A stretch of 64,000 nucleotides of DNA from NCBI GenBank assembly GCA_051209155.1, contig JBPJGB010000001.1; one strand, 5' to 3'. Under the pieces are notes generated by a model, which did not search any database, was not told the origin of the DNA, and saw only the letters and a program-made list of their open reading frames with translations. Positions 41,185-49,734 of the stretch are shown in pieces (position 1 is the first letter of the stretch; each line of letters opens with the position of its first letter). This DNA is from Actomonas sp051209155. Its GTDB lineage: Bacteria; Verrucomicrobiota; Verrucomicrobiia; Opitutales; Opitutaceae. A program made the translations under genes and the position numbers.

Positions 41185-44016
41185 ATGAACATCCGTCCCT
41201 TCAAGGGATTCGCGATGCCGCTTGCACTCGTCATGAGTGTCGCCGGCAGCTCGGTGGGCTTTGCCCAGAGCACCAGCGGATCCGATGACTCGTCTGAAGA
41301 TGAGATCGTCCTCGAGAAATTCGAGGTTACTGGTTCCCGCATCAAGCGCCTTGATGTCGAAACGCCGAATCCGGTTGTCTCGATCAACGCGGGCACCATC
41401 GAAGCCATGGGCTTCCCCACCATCGCCGACGCGGTTCGCGCGCTCCCGTTTAACAACGGTCAAGCGCTCACTCCGACCGACTCCGGCACCAGCTTCACGC
41501 CTGGCGTGCAGAGCTTCAACCTCCGCGGTCTCGGTAACAACGGCACCCTGGTGCTCATCAACGGCCGCCGCGCGGTTCCTTACGCGTCCCCGGGTTTTGA
41601 TGGTTTCCAGACGGTGTTCGACCTCAACTCCATCCCCGATGCGGCGATCGAGTCCCTCGACATCCTCAAGGACGGTGGTTCCGCTCTCTACGGTTCTGAT
41701 GCCGTCGCGGGTGTGGTGAACTTCCGCCTCAAGAAGAGCTACGTTGGCGCTGAGAGTTCCCTCACCGTGGGTAACTACTTCAACACCGGCGGTCTCCTCA
41801 AGAAGGCCAGCGTGACCTTCGGCACCGTCGGTCGCGACACCAGCATCTTCTCGGTCCTGAGCTGGGAAGAGCAGGACGCGGTGTTCTCCCGTGACCTCGC
41901 CTACTCCGCCAATGCCGACAACACCAGCATCGCGCCGGACTCCTACGGTCGCTATGAGGTGAATGACGGTGGCGTCGAAGCCGCTGGCTTCTCCTCCCTC
42001 GAAGACTACATCGCTGCCGTGGGCCTGACCTATCCGACCGCGGACGGCATGTGGGACAACCGTTCTTCCCGTGGTTTCCCGGGTTACCTGACCATTCCGG
42101 GCGTGGGTCGCCGCTCCTTTTCGAGCCCGACCGACAACCCGACGACTGGCGGTGCCACCTCGGCTCGTAATTTCTACAATTACAACGAGACCAACGGCTT
42201 CTTCCCGTCGACCCAGCGTTTCAATGTGTTCACCCGCATTGACCACGACATCAACGATCACCTGCGTGCCTTCGCCGAGCTGTCCTTCAGCCGCTCCGAG
42301 GCCGTGGTTTATTCGGCCGCCACCCCGGTCGACATTGAAACCTCCCAGGGTCTTTCGGTTGGCACCCAGCTGACCTACCCGGCTTACAACCCCTACAACG
42401 TGTGGGGTGTTGACTCCGTGAACGGCCGTCGCCGTCTGGTGGAGCTCCCGAACCGCATCAACGATGTGACCTCTGACACCCCGCGTTTCCTCGTGGGCCT
42501 CGGTGGTGACTTCGAGGGTTCCGGTGGCTTCTTCGAAGAGTGGAACTGGGAAGTGGCCGGTATGTATTCCAAGAACACCGTGCTCAACATCTCCCGCAAC
42601 GCGGTGCCGGACTACAAGATGCAGCAGGCCTTCAACGGTCTGACCCGTCTTGCTGATGGCTCCCTCGTTTGGGATCCGAACACTCCGCTCGCCGATCGCG
42701 ACTACTTCAACTGGTTCGGCAACAACGACGCGGCCTTCGCCGACTTCCTTGCTGTCGAGAATCCCAACGCTTCGACCATCGAATACCGTGGTGTTGACTT
42801 CCGTCTCGACGGCCCGCTCACCGGCGCCGACCTCCCGGGCGGTCAGATCGGTGTCGCCATCGGTGGTGAACACCGCCGTGAGGACTTCGAGGATATCGCG
42901 ACCGACCTCAATGCCACCGGCATGATCCTGGGTGGTTCCGAAGGCACCAGCTCCGCTGGCAGCCGTGACCTCACCTCGTTCTACGCTGAGGTCAGCCTCC
43001 CGATCCACGAGATGCTCGAAGTTCAGCTCGCCGGCCGTTACGAAGAATACTCCGACGACGGCTTCGAGAAGAAGGTTCGTCCGAAGGTTGCCTTCAAGTT
43101 CCGTCCGATCGACTGGTTGATCATCCGCGGTTCCTACGCCGAGTCCTTCAAGGCTCCGGACCTCGCTTACCTCTACAACGCTGGCACCACGACCTTCTCC
43201 TCCAACCAGGTCTTCGACCCGGTGACCCAGGACCAGATCGACCAGATCCAGGTTAAGTCGGGTGGCAACCTGAACCTCCAGCCCGAGACGACCGACACCT
43301 ATTATGTCGGTATCTCCCTTGAGCCGGAAGGTCGCTTGGAAGGCCTGAGCCTGTCGGTTGACTACTTCAACTTCCAGCAGTCCAACCTCCTCGCCCAGCT
43401 GTCCGACTTCTACGGTTACGCTGACTTCCTCACCGAAGCCTTCAACGGCAACCCGCTGTTCGATGGTCTCGTGGTTCGCGATTCCGGCAGCAACCAGCTG
43501 CTCTTCATCCGCGACTACTACGCGAACATCTCCGAAGCCGAATACACCGGCTTTGACTTCGAGGTTCGCTACGCCTGGGACACCAACTCCTTCGGTCGCT
43601 TCGCCGTCGGTGCCGCCGCTACCCTCCTCGACAGCTACACCATCGATGGCTCCGAGCAGGTGGGTGGTTACCTGACCGCCAAGTGGAACGGCAATCTGTC
43701 GGCTGCCTGGAACTACAAGGACTGGGGCGTGAATGCCTTCGCGGTTTACCGCGGCAAGCGCACCCGCTCCCTCTCGTTCGGCAACATCTTCACCGCCGAT
43801 GACACGCTCTACCTCGTTTACGACGTGGATCCGCAGATCACGGTGAATGCCTCCGTTTCCTACAACGGTTTCGAGAAGACCAAGCTGCTCGTCGGCGTGA
43901 ACAACCTCCTCAACGAGGATCCGCCCCTCGACGGTTTCGACGCCTCGGGTTCCACCCCGGGTGTCAACGATCATGCGCCTGCCTTCTGGTATGCGAAGAT
44001 CACCCGCGAGTTCTAA
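41185..44016 (+). CDS. TonB-dependent outer-membrane receptor
   Basis: 943 aa, with ATG 41185 chosen because the signal peptide (FAMPLALVMSVAGSSVGFAQ) starts there; 31 further upstream residues are non-homologous. After the signal come an acidic stretch and IVLEKFEVTGSRIKR (TonB-box region plus the SRI motif), then the plug (FNLRGLGNNGTLVLINGRRAVPY, LKDGGSALYGSDAVAGVVNF) and a long beta-barrel ending AKITREF. The plug resembles receptors for large organic substrates. Codon choice (GGT, CTC, AAC, GAC, very few rare codons) suggests strong expression. A secreted S9 peptidase lies 0.7 kb downstream, so peptide substrates are possible. Confidence 0.93.
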   Translation: MNIRPFKGFAMPLALVMSVAGSSVGFAQSTSGSDDSSEDEIVLEKFEVTGSRIKRLDVETPNPVVSINAGTIEAMGFPTIADAVRALPFNNGQALTPTDSGTSFTPGVQSFNLRGLGNNGTLVLINGRRAVPYASPGFDGFQTVFDLNSIPDAAIESLDILKDGGSALYGSDAVAGVVNFRLKKSYVGAESSLTVGNYFNTGGLLKKASVTFGTVGRDTSIFSVLSWEEQDAVFSRDLAYSANADNTSIAPDSYGRYEVNDGGVEAAGFSSLEDYIAAVGLTYPTADGMWDNRSSRGFPGYLTIPGVGRRSFSSPTDNPTTGGATSARNFYNYNETNGFFPSTQRFNVFTRIDHDINDHLRAFAELSFSRSEAVVYSAATPVDIETSQGLSVGTQLTYPAYNPYNVWGVDSVNGRRRLVELPNRINDVTSDTPRFLVGLGGDFEGSGGFFEEWNWEVAGMYSKNTVLNISRNAVPDYKMQQAFNGLTRLADGSLVWDPNTPLADRDYFNWFGNNDAAFADFLAVENPNASTIEYRGVDFRLDGPLTGADLPGGQIGVAIGGEHRREDFEDIATDLNATGMILGGSEGTSSAGSRDLTSFYAEVSLPIHEMLEVQLAGRYEEYSDDGFEKKVRPKVAFKFRPIDWLIIRGSYAESFKAPDLAYLYNAGTTTFSSNQVFDPVTQDQIDQIQVKSGGNLNLQPETTDTYYVGISLEPEGRLEGLSLSVDYFNFQQSNLLAQLSDFYGYADFLTEAFNGNPLFDGLVVRDSGSNQLLFIRDYYANISEAEYTGFDFEVRYAWDTNSFGRFAVGAAATLLDSYTIDGSEQVGGYLTAKWNGNLSAAWNYKDWGVNAFAVYRGKRTRSLSFGNIFTADDTLYLVYDVDPQITVNASVSYNGFEKTKLLVGVNNLLNEDPPLDGFDASGSTPGVNDHAPAFWYAKITREF

Positions 44017-44049
44017 GCTGACAGCTGCTTAAAACTGTTCGTAACTTTC

Positions 44050-44078
44050 AGCCGTGCTTCCATTCCGGAAGCACGGCT
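44050..44078 (+). terminator. Terminator of the 943-aa receptor gene
   Basis: A 12-bp perfect stem AGCCGTGCTTCC / GGAAGCACGGCT with a 5-nt loop followed by six T. The next gene's ATG (44084) begins directly after the T-run. Confidence 0.9.
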
Positions 44079-44083
44079 TTTTT

Positions 44084-44731
44084 ATGATGAAACTTCCGCG
44101 CGTATTTGGTCTATTGATACCATTCCTGATGGCTCTGGCGGCGAGCAACGCCGCGGATGAGCAGCCGTTTGTGGGAGGGCTGTCGGACGCCGAGCGCGAG
44201 CAAATTGGCCTGGCCAATCTCACGCCGGCTCAGATCGCCGCCTTGGAAGCAGCCGTGCAGCGCTATGTCGATGGACGCAGTGAAGAAGTCGCGGCGGAGG
44301 CCAAGGAAGAAGCGCGGGCCGAACTGAGTGAGTCGCTTTCGCAAAAGGATGAGGCGCTGGTCGCGGCGCAATCCGAATTGGCGGCGGCCCAAGCCCAACT
44401 CGAGGCCAAGCAGGCGGAGCTGAAGGAGAAAGAAGCGTCGGAGGGACAGTCCTTGCTCCAGCGCGCGAAGGTCCTGCTCACACCGGGCACGAAGATCGAA
44501 TACGCCACGGTCAACTCCACCCTGCTCGACGAATTTAAAGGCTGGAATGTTGGCACGCTTTTCCGACTCGAGAACGGCCAGACTTGGCGCGTCATCGAAG
44601 GCAAATACTGGTCGCCGCGGGAAGACGCGGGCAAGGCGGTCAGCGTCGAGCCGGGCGTTCTGGGCAGCTTCTTCATTCGCATCGAGGGCGTTCGGCAGAC
44701 GCCGCGGGTTGAGCTGGTGAGTAGAAATTAG
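44084..44731 (+). CDS. Secreted coiled-coil protein
   Basis: 215 aa from ATG 44084 (or 44087); a TTG start at 44054 would place the beginning inside the terminator and is rejected. A signal peptide (FGLLIPFLMALAASNAAD) is followed by SDAEREQIGLANLTPAQIAALEAAVQRYVDGR, then a heptad-like coiled coil of about 50 residues rich in Ala/Glu/Lys/Gln. The C-terminal part (TKIEYATVNSTLLDEFKGW, GQTWRVIEGKYWSP) looks like a small beta domain. It is a Verrucomicrobia-type unknown. It may be envelope-associated. Confidence 0.7.
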   Translation: MMKLPRVFGLLIPFLMALAASNAADEQPFVGGLSDAEREQIGLANLTPAQIAALEAAVQRYVDGRSEEVAAEAKEEARAELSESLSQKDEALVAAQSELAAAQAQLEAKQAELKEKEASEGQSLLQRAKVLLTPGTKIEYATVNSTLLDEFKGWNVGTLFRLENGQTWRVIEGKYWSPREDAGKAVSVEPGVLGSFFIRIEGVRQTPRVELVSRN

Positions 44732-44755
44732 CCCGCCCGTCTGGACCTAACCGGC

Positions 44756-46753
44756 GTGATCACTTTAATGGCCGGAATGATCACCTCGTATTTGCGCCGT
44801 TTGCGAACCGGTTCGACGCGTGCCCGGCTGTTCGGAGTCCTGTTCATCGCCAGCCTGCTGGGCCTGCGGGCGGAACCGCTCTCACCCGAACTCGCCAGCC
44901 GCAAGCCGGAGTTTATCAATGTGCAGCTCTCGCCTGACGGGTCGAAGCTCGCCTACCTGCGCATCAACGAAAAGGACTTGATGAGCTTGGAGATCCTGGA
45001 TCTCACAACTTCCGAAAAGAAGGGGGTGGCTGGCACCGAGAATTACGATGTCGGGGGTTACAGCTGGATCGATGATCGCCGCCTGTCGGTAGTTCTGTCC
45101 GAGGATAAAATCAAAAGTGTTGGAGTTTATGTCTACGATCTGAAATCGGGCCGCTTGGCCGAGATTCGTAACCGCGAAGAAAGTCCAGTATCCCTGGTTT
45201 CCACGCCGAGAGACCGCCCCTCGCGGATTGTTTTTCAAACCTTTGGAGAGAACGCGGTCATGGTCGAACTCAGTTCGACGATCGACTTGAAGAACAATCG
45301 GTCGTTCGGCTCCAGTATGGATTCGGTGAAGCGAACCTATCCGGCGCCGCCGGATGGTCGGATTCAGGGCTATTCCGCCAACATCGCAGGCGAGCCGGCG
45401 CTGGCTGCCGTGTTTTTGAACGAGGAGAGCAGGGTATACGTGTTCAACGAGAATGATTCGACCTGGTCTCTTGTGCCGTTGGATCAGGAAAAAGCACCGG
45501 TGCTGGCCGTCTCGGCTGATAATCAGCTCGCTTGGATTGTGCAGCGCACGCCCGACGGTGGAAGCGCCTTGTATCGATATGACCTGCTCGATTCAAAGGT
45601 GCTCGAAGAGGTGTATCATGACCCCAATTACAGCATGGGAAGTGCCCGCCTGTTTCTGAGCCCCGATGGCAAAAGGCTTCAGGGGATTCAGTATTCTCGG
45701 GTTCGCGCGCACTCCAAATGGTTCGATTCCGGGCTGGAGACCGCACACGGCCGTTTGGCCGAAGCATTGCAGGGATACGACATATTGCTGGTTGATCGGT
45801 CCAGAGATCAGCAAAAGGCTGTGTTCATCGCCAAAAGCAGCACGGAGCCGGCGCAATATTTCCTGGTGGATATCAAGTCCGGTGGGATTCAGCATCTGGC
45901 AGCCGCAGCGCCTTGGCTGGAAGGTGTGCCGTTGTCTCCCACGATGTCCTTTAATTACAAGGCACGCGATGGACTTGGGCTCCAGGCTTACTTGACGCTA
46001 CCGACCCATGAAGGGGCGAAGAAGCCCTATCCTTTGGTGGTGCTTGGCCATGGCGGACCGTGGGCGCGAGATACTTGGAATTACGATGGTGAGGTGCAGT
46101 TTCTTGCCTCCCGGGGATTTGCCGTGGTCCAACCCAATTACCGGGGATCTACCGGATTCAGCACCGCGATCTCGATCGATGACCGTTTCGATTTCCGAAA
46201 GATGCACGATGATGTGACCGATGCGGTGAAGGCGCTCATCAACAACGGGTTGGCGGATCCCGCCAAGGTCGGCATCATGGGCGCTAGCTTCGGGGGATAT
46301 CTCGCGATCGCCGGCGCTGCTTGGGAGCCGGACCTCTACGCTTTTGCCATCACCAATGTGGGAGTGTTCGACTGGGACATGCTGATCGCGGATTCGCGTC
46401 GCGAATCCTACATCATGCACCATTGGTTGATGAAGAACGTCGGCAACGATCCCGCGGCCGTAGAACGCTTTTCGCCGCTCAACAGCGTAGACAACATTCA
46501 GTGTCCGGTTTTCATCGCCCACGGGCGCCAAGACTTTCGTGTGGATATCTCCCAGTCGATTCGTCTGGAGCGGGCACTCAAGGCGCGCGATGTGCCGTTC
46601 ATGACCTATTACGAAGCGGATTCCGCCCACGGTTTTGCCGCAGCAGAGGCGCAGGCGGCATATCTCCAAAAGGTCGATGAGTTTCTCCAGCAATACTTCT
46701 TCAAAGGTCGACCTATTGTGGAGGTAGGAGAGGTTAAGGAGGCCTCGGAGTAG
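44756..46753 (+). CDS. Secreted S9 (prolyl oligopeptidase) family peptidase
   Basis: 665 aa; GTG start at 44756 with ATG codons at 44768 and 44777 as alternatives, all before the signal peptide ending LRAEP. The N-terminal half is a beta-propeller (repeated short strands, VQLSPDGSKLAYLR type). The C-terminal alpha/beta hydrolase has GHGGPWARDTWNY, NYRGSTGF, the nucleophile motif GASFGGYLA, HGRQDFRVD (Asp) and DSAHGF (His). It cleaves short peptides, probably in the periplasm. Its base composition is a little less GC-rich than its neighbours. It follows the coiled-coil gene by 24 bp. Confidence 0.92.
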   Translation: MITLMAGMITSYLRRLRTGSTRARLFGVLFIASLLGLRAEPLSPELASRKPEFINVQLSPDGSKLAYLRINEKDLMSLEILDLTTSEKKGVAGTENYDVGGYSWIDDRRLSVVLSEDKIKSVGVYVYDLKSGRLAEIRNREESPVSLVSTPRDRPSRIVFQTFGENAVMVELSSTIDLKNNRSFGSSMDSVKRTYPAPPDGRIQGYSANIAGEPALAAVFLNEESRVYVFNENDSTWSLVPLDQEKAPVLAVSADNQLAWIVQRTPDGGSALYRYDLLDSKVLEEVYHDPNYSMGSARLFLSPDGKRLQGIQYSRVRAHSKWFDSGLETAHGRLAEALQGYDILLVDRSRDQQKAVFIAKSSTEPAQYFLVDIKSGGIQHLAAAAPWLEGVPLSPTMSFNYKARDGLGLQAYLTLPTHEGAKKPYPLVVLGHGGPWARDTWNYDGEVQFLASRGFAVVQPNYRGSTGFSTAISIDDRFDFRKMHDDVTDAVKALINNGLADPAKVGIMGASFGGYLAIAGAAWEPDLYAFAITNVGVFDWDMLIADSRRESYIMHHWLMKNVGNDPAAVERFSPLNSVDNIQCPVFIAHGRQDFRVDISQSIRLERALKARDVPFMTYYEADSAHGFAAAEAQAAYLQKVDEFLQQYFFKGRPIVEVGEVKEASE

Positions 46754-46778
46754 GTTCGGAGTTGCCGCTCGGTCCCGG

Positions 46779-48704
46779 TCACCGCTGCAGCCTGGCAACC
46801 CACTTGGGTTCCCAGGCTGCTCTGTTTTGCGCTCGGTTCACCTGCAGCACCGTAGTGTTTTCCCGGGCGTTGCCCAGCAACACGCGGCGAAACCTGCCCG
46901 TCGGCCGATATTCTGTCACCCCGTCCGTCAGGTGCACGTCGCTCACCGCGAAGGCTCCCAGTCCGCGCAGGGCGATGCGCACGGGTGTGGCGGCGGTTTC
47001 CAGTGGCACGCCAATCCAATGCCGAATGCGCGAACGGCGGCGAGCAGCGTGGTTGCGAAACTCGATCAGATAGCGCTGCAGCTCCGTGGTCCACGTGCCG
47101 TCCGGGGACTGCGTTTCAATGGCAATGGCTTGGAGGTTGGGGTGCGTGGTGTGGACCAGCAGGCGTAGCTGCCAACGGCCAAAAACCGGAGAGGTCGAAC
47201 GGATGCGTTTCACGTCTCCTTGCACGCGTCGCCACCAAAGCTTCAGCAACTGGAGTCGTTTCCGGTCCTGCTTCAGGATCTCAAGGTTTGGTGCGGTGTG
47301 GGCAGGTCGTCGGGTGCCGCGCCACATGGCCTTGGCGGCAGCTTGCGCATCGTCCCACGCCGGCGAGAAGGCTCCGAGGGCGGTCATCGCGCGCTCGACC
47401 AGTTTGGCCAACTCGTTGTGGCGCTCGCGATGCAGCAGGCGTCGACCGCGTTGCACCCACTGGGCCTGTTCGCGGATCAGCACGTCGCGTTGCGCGAGGT
47501 AGCGTCGCCAGCGCAGACTCGCGGCAAGAGGCGCCGGCCACTTTTGCTGGAGCGTGCGCGTGAAGAAGCGCACGTCGGCCGCATGGGCCGTGGCGCCGTC
47601 GCGGCCATGGCAGCTGTCCCAGCGATGGTGCGTTTCCCAACGAGCGTAGCCGGAAAACGCGCGTTCGTCGCAGGCGAACAACTGGCGGGCGCGTTCCCGC
47701 GCGTGGCGCTTGCCGTGCACGCGTTCAAGGCCGCGTTGCAACATGCTGACCTGGTCCAAGTCCGTTCCGTTCAGCCACAAAGATGCGATGGCGGCGTCGA
47801 CCACGACGGTGGTTTCCAAGGCCAAACGGTTTGGCTCCCAACCGGTGACCAGAAACCCCTCGGCCCGGGTTTGCTCGCAACGTCGCCACCAGGATTGGGC
47901 GTTGGCGATCCGGTCGCCGAAAACCGGCATCGGTTCATGGCGAAAGGCGCCGTTCATCGGGCATCCCCAGTAGGAGATTCCCTGCGCACGAAGTTTCGGC
48001 ACGAGATCGTAGGCGCGAAAGTTTTGCGCCTCTAATCGTGGTGTCCGCCCAAAGGCATAATAATACCAATCGTAGGCGACCAGCCCGGGCGGCAGGTCGT
48101 CGATGGCCTCGGGCAACAAGGCCAACATATCGGCCCACAGGGCGGTGCGCAGGCGATGGCGAGCGGCGATGTCATGAAGACGGGTGGCGTAGCGGGCGAA
48201 GTAGCGGGCAAGGCCGATCGCCTCCACTTCTGCACGCGCCCGAGGATGGCGGCCCAGCAGGAAGGATTCGTCGAGTCCGACGTGGATTTTGCCGGCCGTG
48301 CAATATGGCGCCACGTCACCCATGAGCCGCTCCGCGACCTCTTGCGTGCGAGGATGGCTTGGGCAGATCTGCCCAGCTGGCAGCGGCGCGCCGTCGGGCG
48401 CCCGCAGCTCGTTCAGATCGCGCCACGCCTCGGTTTTGATCAGGTATTGGGTGTGCCCGAGCAGGTTCACGATCGGGACGGTCTTGATGCCGACGCGATC
48501 AGCCGCCGCGACCAGACGCTCGAATTGACGCCACGAATAGGCATCACGCCGGGCCACACCGGGCAGACTGGGATAGTCCACCGCGTCCTCCAGGTGCAGG
48601 TGCAGTTCGTTGTATCCCCAAGCTGAATACTTGGGGAGCTGGGCGAGCAGCCAGTCGAGGCGTTCGACCTGGCGGGCGAGGTCCCATTGGAAACCGCGGA
48701 TCAT
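46779..48704 (-). CDS. GH20-like beta-N-acetylhexosaminidase domain protein
   Basis: 641 aa. The catalytic barrel begins at once with MIRGFQWDLARQVERLDWLLAQLPKYSAWGYNELHLHLED and has HVGLDESF (Asp145-Glu146), the GH20 D-E pair used in substrate-assisted catalysis, and ALWADML. There is no signal peptide and no preceding GH20b domain. The C-terminal 250 residues are Arg/Trp-rich and helical, then a beta-rich end. It probably removes N-acetylhexosamine from glycans or glycopeptides; a cytoplasmic location would suit muropeptide or chitobiose processing. It follows tal by 69 bp on the same strand. Confidence 0.8.
   Translation of the reverse strand: MIRGFQWDLARQVERLDWLLAQLPKYSAWGYNELHLHLEDAVDYPSLPGVARRDAYSWRQFERLVAAADRVGIKTVPIVNLLGHTQYLIKTEAWRDLNELRAPDGAPLPAGQICPSHPRTQEVAERLMGDVAPYCTAGKIHVGLDESFLLGRHPRARAEVEAIGLARYFARYATRLHDIAARHRLRTALWADMLALLPEAIDDLPPGLVAYDWYYYAFGRTPRLEAQNFRAYDLVPKLRAQGISYWGCPMNGAFRHEPMPVFGDRIANAQSWWRRCEQTRAEGFLVTGWEPNRLALETTVVVDAAIASLWLNGTDLDQVSMLQRGLERVHGKRHARERARQLFACDERAFSGYARWETHHRWDSCHGRDGATAHAADVRFFTRTLQQKWPAPLAASLRWRRYLAQRDVLIREQAQWVQRGRRLLHRERHNELAKLVERAMTALGAFSPAWDDAQAAAKAMWRGTRRPAHTAPNLEILKQDRKRLQLLKLWWRRVQGDVKRIRSTSPVFGRWQLRLLVHTTHPNLQAIAIETQSPDGTWTTELQRYLIEFRNHAARRRSRIRHWIGVPLETAATPVRIALRGLGAFAVSDVHLTDGVTEYRPTGRFRRVLLGNARENTTVLQVNRAQNRAAWEPKWVARLQR
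46787..46820 (+). terminator. Terminator after the S9 peptidase gene
   Basis: GCAGCCTGG (46787-46795) pairs with CCAGGCTGC (46812-46820), with a further AACCCA/TGGGTT stem inside, followed by TCTGTTTT. It overlaps the 3' coding end of the convergent GH20-like gene. Confidence 0.6.
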
Positions 48705-48714
48705 GGAGACGAAA

Positions 48715-48738
48715 CAAGCCGGGCGGGCGCCCGGCTTG
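48715..48738 (-). terminator. Stem-loop between tal and the GH20-like gene
   Basis: A perfect 10-bp stem CAAGCCGGGC / GCCCGGCTTG with a 4-nt loop. On the minus strand the downstream sequence is TTTCGTCTCC, a poor T-tract, only 11 nt from the GH20-like start codon. It may be a weak terminator or a translation-affecting hairpin. Confidence 0.55.
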
Positions 48739-48773
48739 GAAGTAGAATCGAAAGGGTGGGTTCGGCGGCGGGC

Positions 48774-49718
48774 TCAGCCGCGGCGGTCCGCGATGAGTTT
48801 TTCCAGCTTCACGATGTCGGCCGCAAAATTGCGAATGCCTTCGGCCGTCTTTTCGGTCGCCATGGCGTCCTCGTTGAAGGCCCAGCGGAAGGACTTTTCG
48901 TCGAAGCTCGTTTGGGCCAGATCGGCGGCGGCGGCGCAGTCGGGATCGAGCATGCGACGGACGTCCCCTTCGGTCTCGTCGAGTTCCTTGAGAAGGTTCG
49001 GCGAGATGGTGAGCAGGTCGCAGCCGGCGAGTTCGATGATTTCCCCGGTGTTGCGGAAACTCGCGCCCATCACCTCGGTCGCGTAGCCGAACTTCTTGTA
49101 GTAGGTGTAGATCTCCGTGACGGATTGCACACCGGGGTCTTCGGCGCCAACGAAATCTTTGCCGGTGGCTTTCTTATGCCAGTCAAGAATACGGCCGACG
49201 AACGGGGAGATCAGTTGAACCTTGGCCTCGGCGCAGGCGACGGCTTGGGCGAAGGAGAAGAGCAGGGTGAGGTTGCAGTGAATGCCGTCCTTTTCGAGCT
49301 GTTCGGCGGCTTTGATACCTTCCCACGTCGAGGCGATTTTTACCAGCACACGATCCCGGGAGGTGCCGCGTTGCTCGTAAAGGTCGATCAACCCGCGCGC
49401 GCGCTCGATCGTGCCCGCGGTGTCAAAGGACAGCCGGGCATCGACTTCACTCGAGACGCGGCCCGGGACGATCTTGAGAATCTCTTCGCCGAAGGTGACC
49501 AAGAGGTTGTCGATCACGGTGGCGGTATCGGCGTTGGCGCCGGCGTCGGCGATCGCCTTGTCGACCAGGGCCGAGTAGTTCGCCTGCCCGGCGGCTTTGA
49601 GGATGAGCGACGGGTTGGTCGTGGCATCCTGCGGGGAAAACGCCTTCATGCTTTCGAAGTCGCCGGTGTCGGCGACCACCTTGGTGAAGGACTTTAGCTG
49701 TTCGAGTTGAGAAGCCAT
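48774..49718 (-). CDS. tal: Transaldolase
   Basis: 314 aa, the TalB-like (subfamily 1) type. The hallmark blocks are DATTNPSLILKA, the Schiff-base lysine in VLVKIASTWEGIKAAEQLEKDGIHCNLTLLFSFAQAVACAEA, SPFVGRILDW and EVMGASFRNTGEIIELAGCDLLTISPNLL. It links glycolysis and the pentose phosphate pathway by moving a dihydroxyacetone unit. It lies 16 bp after the cca gene, on the same strand, so they are probably co-transcribed. Confidence 0.97.
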   Translation of the reverse strand: MASQLEQLKSFTKVVADTGDFESMKAFSPQDATTNPSLILKAAGQANYSALVDKAIADAGANADTATVIDNLLVTFGEEILKIVPGRVSSEVDARLSFDTAGTIERARGLIDLYEQRGTSRDRVLVKIASTWEGIKAAEQLEKDGIHCNLTLLFSFAQAVACAEAKVQLISPFVGRILDWHKKATGKDFVGAEDPGVQSVTEIYTYYKKFGYATEVMGASFRNTGEIIELAGCDLLTISPNLLKELDETEGDVRRMLDPDCAAAADLAQTSFDEKSFRWAFNEDAMATEKTAEGIRNFAADIVKLEKLIADRRG

Positions 49719-49734
49719 GGACGGTGACCCTAGC

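Noticed and set aside
41131..43974. Long minus-strand open frame (about 947 codons) opposite the receptor
   Set aside because: It mirrors the codon bias of the strongly expressed receptor; no signal peptide, domain or start site is recognisable. GC-rich, C-biased genes leave the antisense frame open.
45716..45735. GGTTCGATTCC resembling a tRNA T-arm
   Set aside because: It lies inside the S9 peptidase coding frame and has no complementary T-stem, acceptor stem or anticodon arm around it.
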